Assembly: GCA_017404265.1 (NCBI GenBank)
Contig: JAFRCS010000017.1
Location: 113,192-177,191, forward strand
Source of the DNA: Mogibacterium sp.
GTDB lineage: Bacteria > Bacillota > Clostridia > Peptostreptococcales > Anaerovoracaceae
Reading direction: 5' to 3'
Length of the DNA: 64,000 nucleotides
A program made the position numbers and the translations under genes. This document shows positions 63,861 to 64,000 of this stretch, in pieces. Numbering within the stretch: the first letter of the stretch is position 1; each line of letters opens with the position of its first letter. The notes beneath the pieces are model-generated. The model made no database searches and was not told the origin of the DNA. It saw only the letters and a list, made by a program, of their open reading frames with translations.

Positions 63861-64000
63861 TGAACTGACCCCAAAATGTTAGACACATTTTGGCAGGACA
63901 CTAGGCTACTAACAAGGACTGAATTCTGTACTGAACAGGGCTCAGTCCTTTTAGCTTGCCCTTGATCCTCTGATGATTGTAGTAATAGATGTATTTCTCA
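63861..64000 (-). mobile_element. IS3-family insertion sequence, one end
   Basis: Boundary taken at TGAACTGACCCC (63861-63872), an end sequence of the style seen in IS3-group elements, followed by an 8-bp hairpin CCAAAATG/CATTTTGG (63871-63878, 63886-63893). The transposase C-terminus reads inward. The rest lies beyond the window. Confidence 0.75.
63901..64000 (-). CDS. IS3-family transposase OrfB, C-terminal fragment at window edge
   Basis: The last 32 residues before a [19 protein letters not shown] then KGLSPVQYR and a short tail. This is the usual C-terminus of the IS3 OrfB integrase (Y-x-x-YN-x-x-RI...LxGLSPVxYR). The catalytic DDE core lies off the right edge. Confidence 0.82.
   Translation of the reverse strand, partial: EKYIYYYNHQRIKGKLKGLSPVQYRIQSLLVA

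Overview
The window comes from an anaerobic Bacillota chromosome, most likely a mid-GC Clostridia. Evidence: PolC-type replicase, RNase Y, NrdR, LexA, Kup, an HydABC-type [FeFe] hydrogenase, pyruvate phosphate dikinase, membrane pyrophosphatase and butyrate kinase. MurE carries the streptococcal L-lysine-type signature (DDPxYE), which argues against a classic DAP-type Clostridium. I would not name a genus. Almost every gene is on the minus strand and is housekeeping; no tRNA, rRNA, prophage or CRISPR array was seen.

Layout, left to right. 1-2837: class A PBP, cut by the left edge. 2980-5470: zinc-type efflux operon (SmtB/CzrA-like regulator, free HMA metallochaperone, P1B ATPase). 5579-6685: butyrate kinase. 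6802-7071: a small plus-strand gene. 7052-15538: pyrH-frr-uppS-cdsA-rseP-ispG-polC, lacking dxr and with a PolC that lacks its exonuclease insert. 15602-21615: rny-nifS-thiI-thrS (RNA decay and tRNA thiolation/charging). 21827-25399: radC-murE, cmk and nrdR, the last preceded by tandem NrdR boxes. 25687-26985: infC-rpmI-rplT plus a 55-aa membrane protein, with a consensus promoter, an attenuator hairpin and an ATT start for infC. 27207-30806: maf, a radical SAM-lexA pair, proC and a GNAT. 30913-32763: COG2426 membrane protein and M18 aminopeptidase. 32877-33109: an approximately 200-nt multi-helix RNA-like element. 33134-37296: hydC-hydB-hydA.

37547-51708: S66 carboxypeptidase, aminopeptidase P, pgi, galM, kup, hppA, ppdK and glyS. 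Pgi, GalM, PPDK and the PPi-driven pump form a glycolysis/pyrophosphate-energy block. 51712-55964: yqeY-phoH-ybeY-era-recO-DUF4342, reading into glyS. 56029-59519: rpsU, nnr, a PyrK homologue without Fe-S ligands, and an RDD-SAP-like fusion. 59632-61800: iscR-nifS-nifU Fe-S assembly, with an inverted-repeat operator over its promoter. 62009-63832: Na/Pi cotransporter. 63861-64000: end of an IS3-family element.

The items most worth a second look are the structured RNA candidate at 32877-33109, the exonuclease-less PolC, and the dense regulatory gap 25400-25686, which holds NrdR boxes, a second inverted repeat and a possible small RNA. Family names come from recognised motifs; no database search was run.
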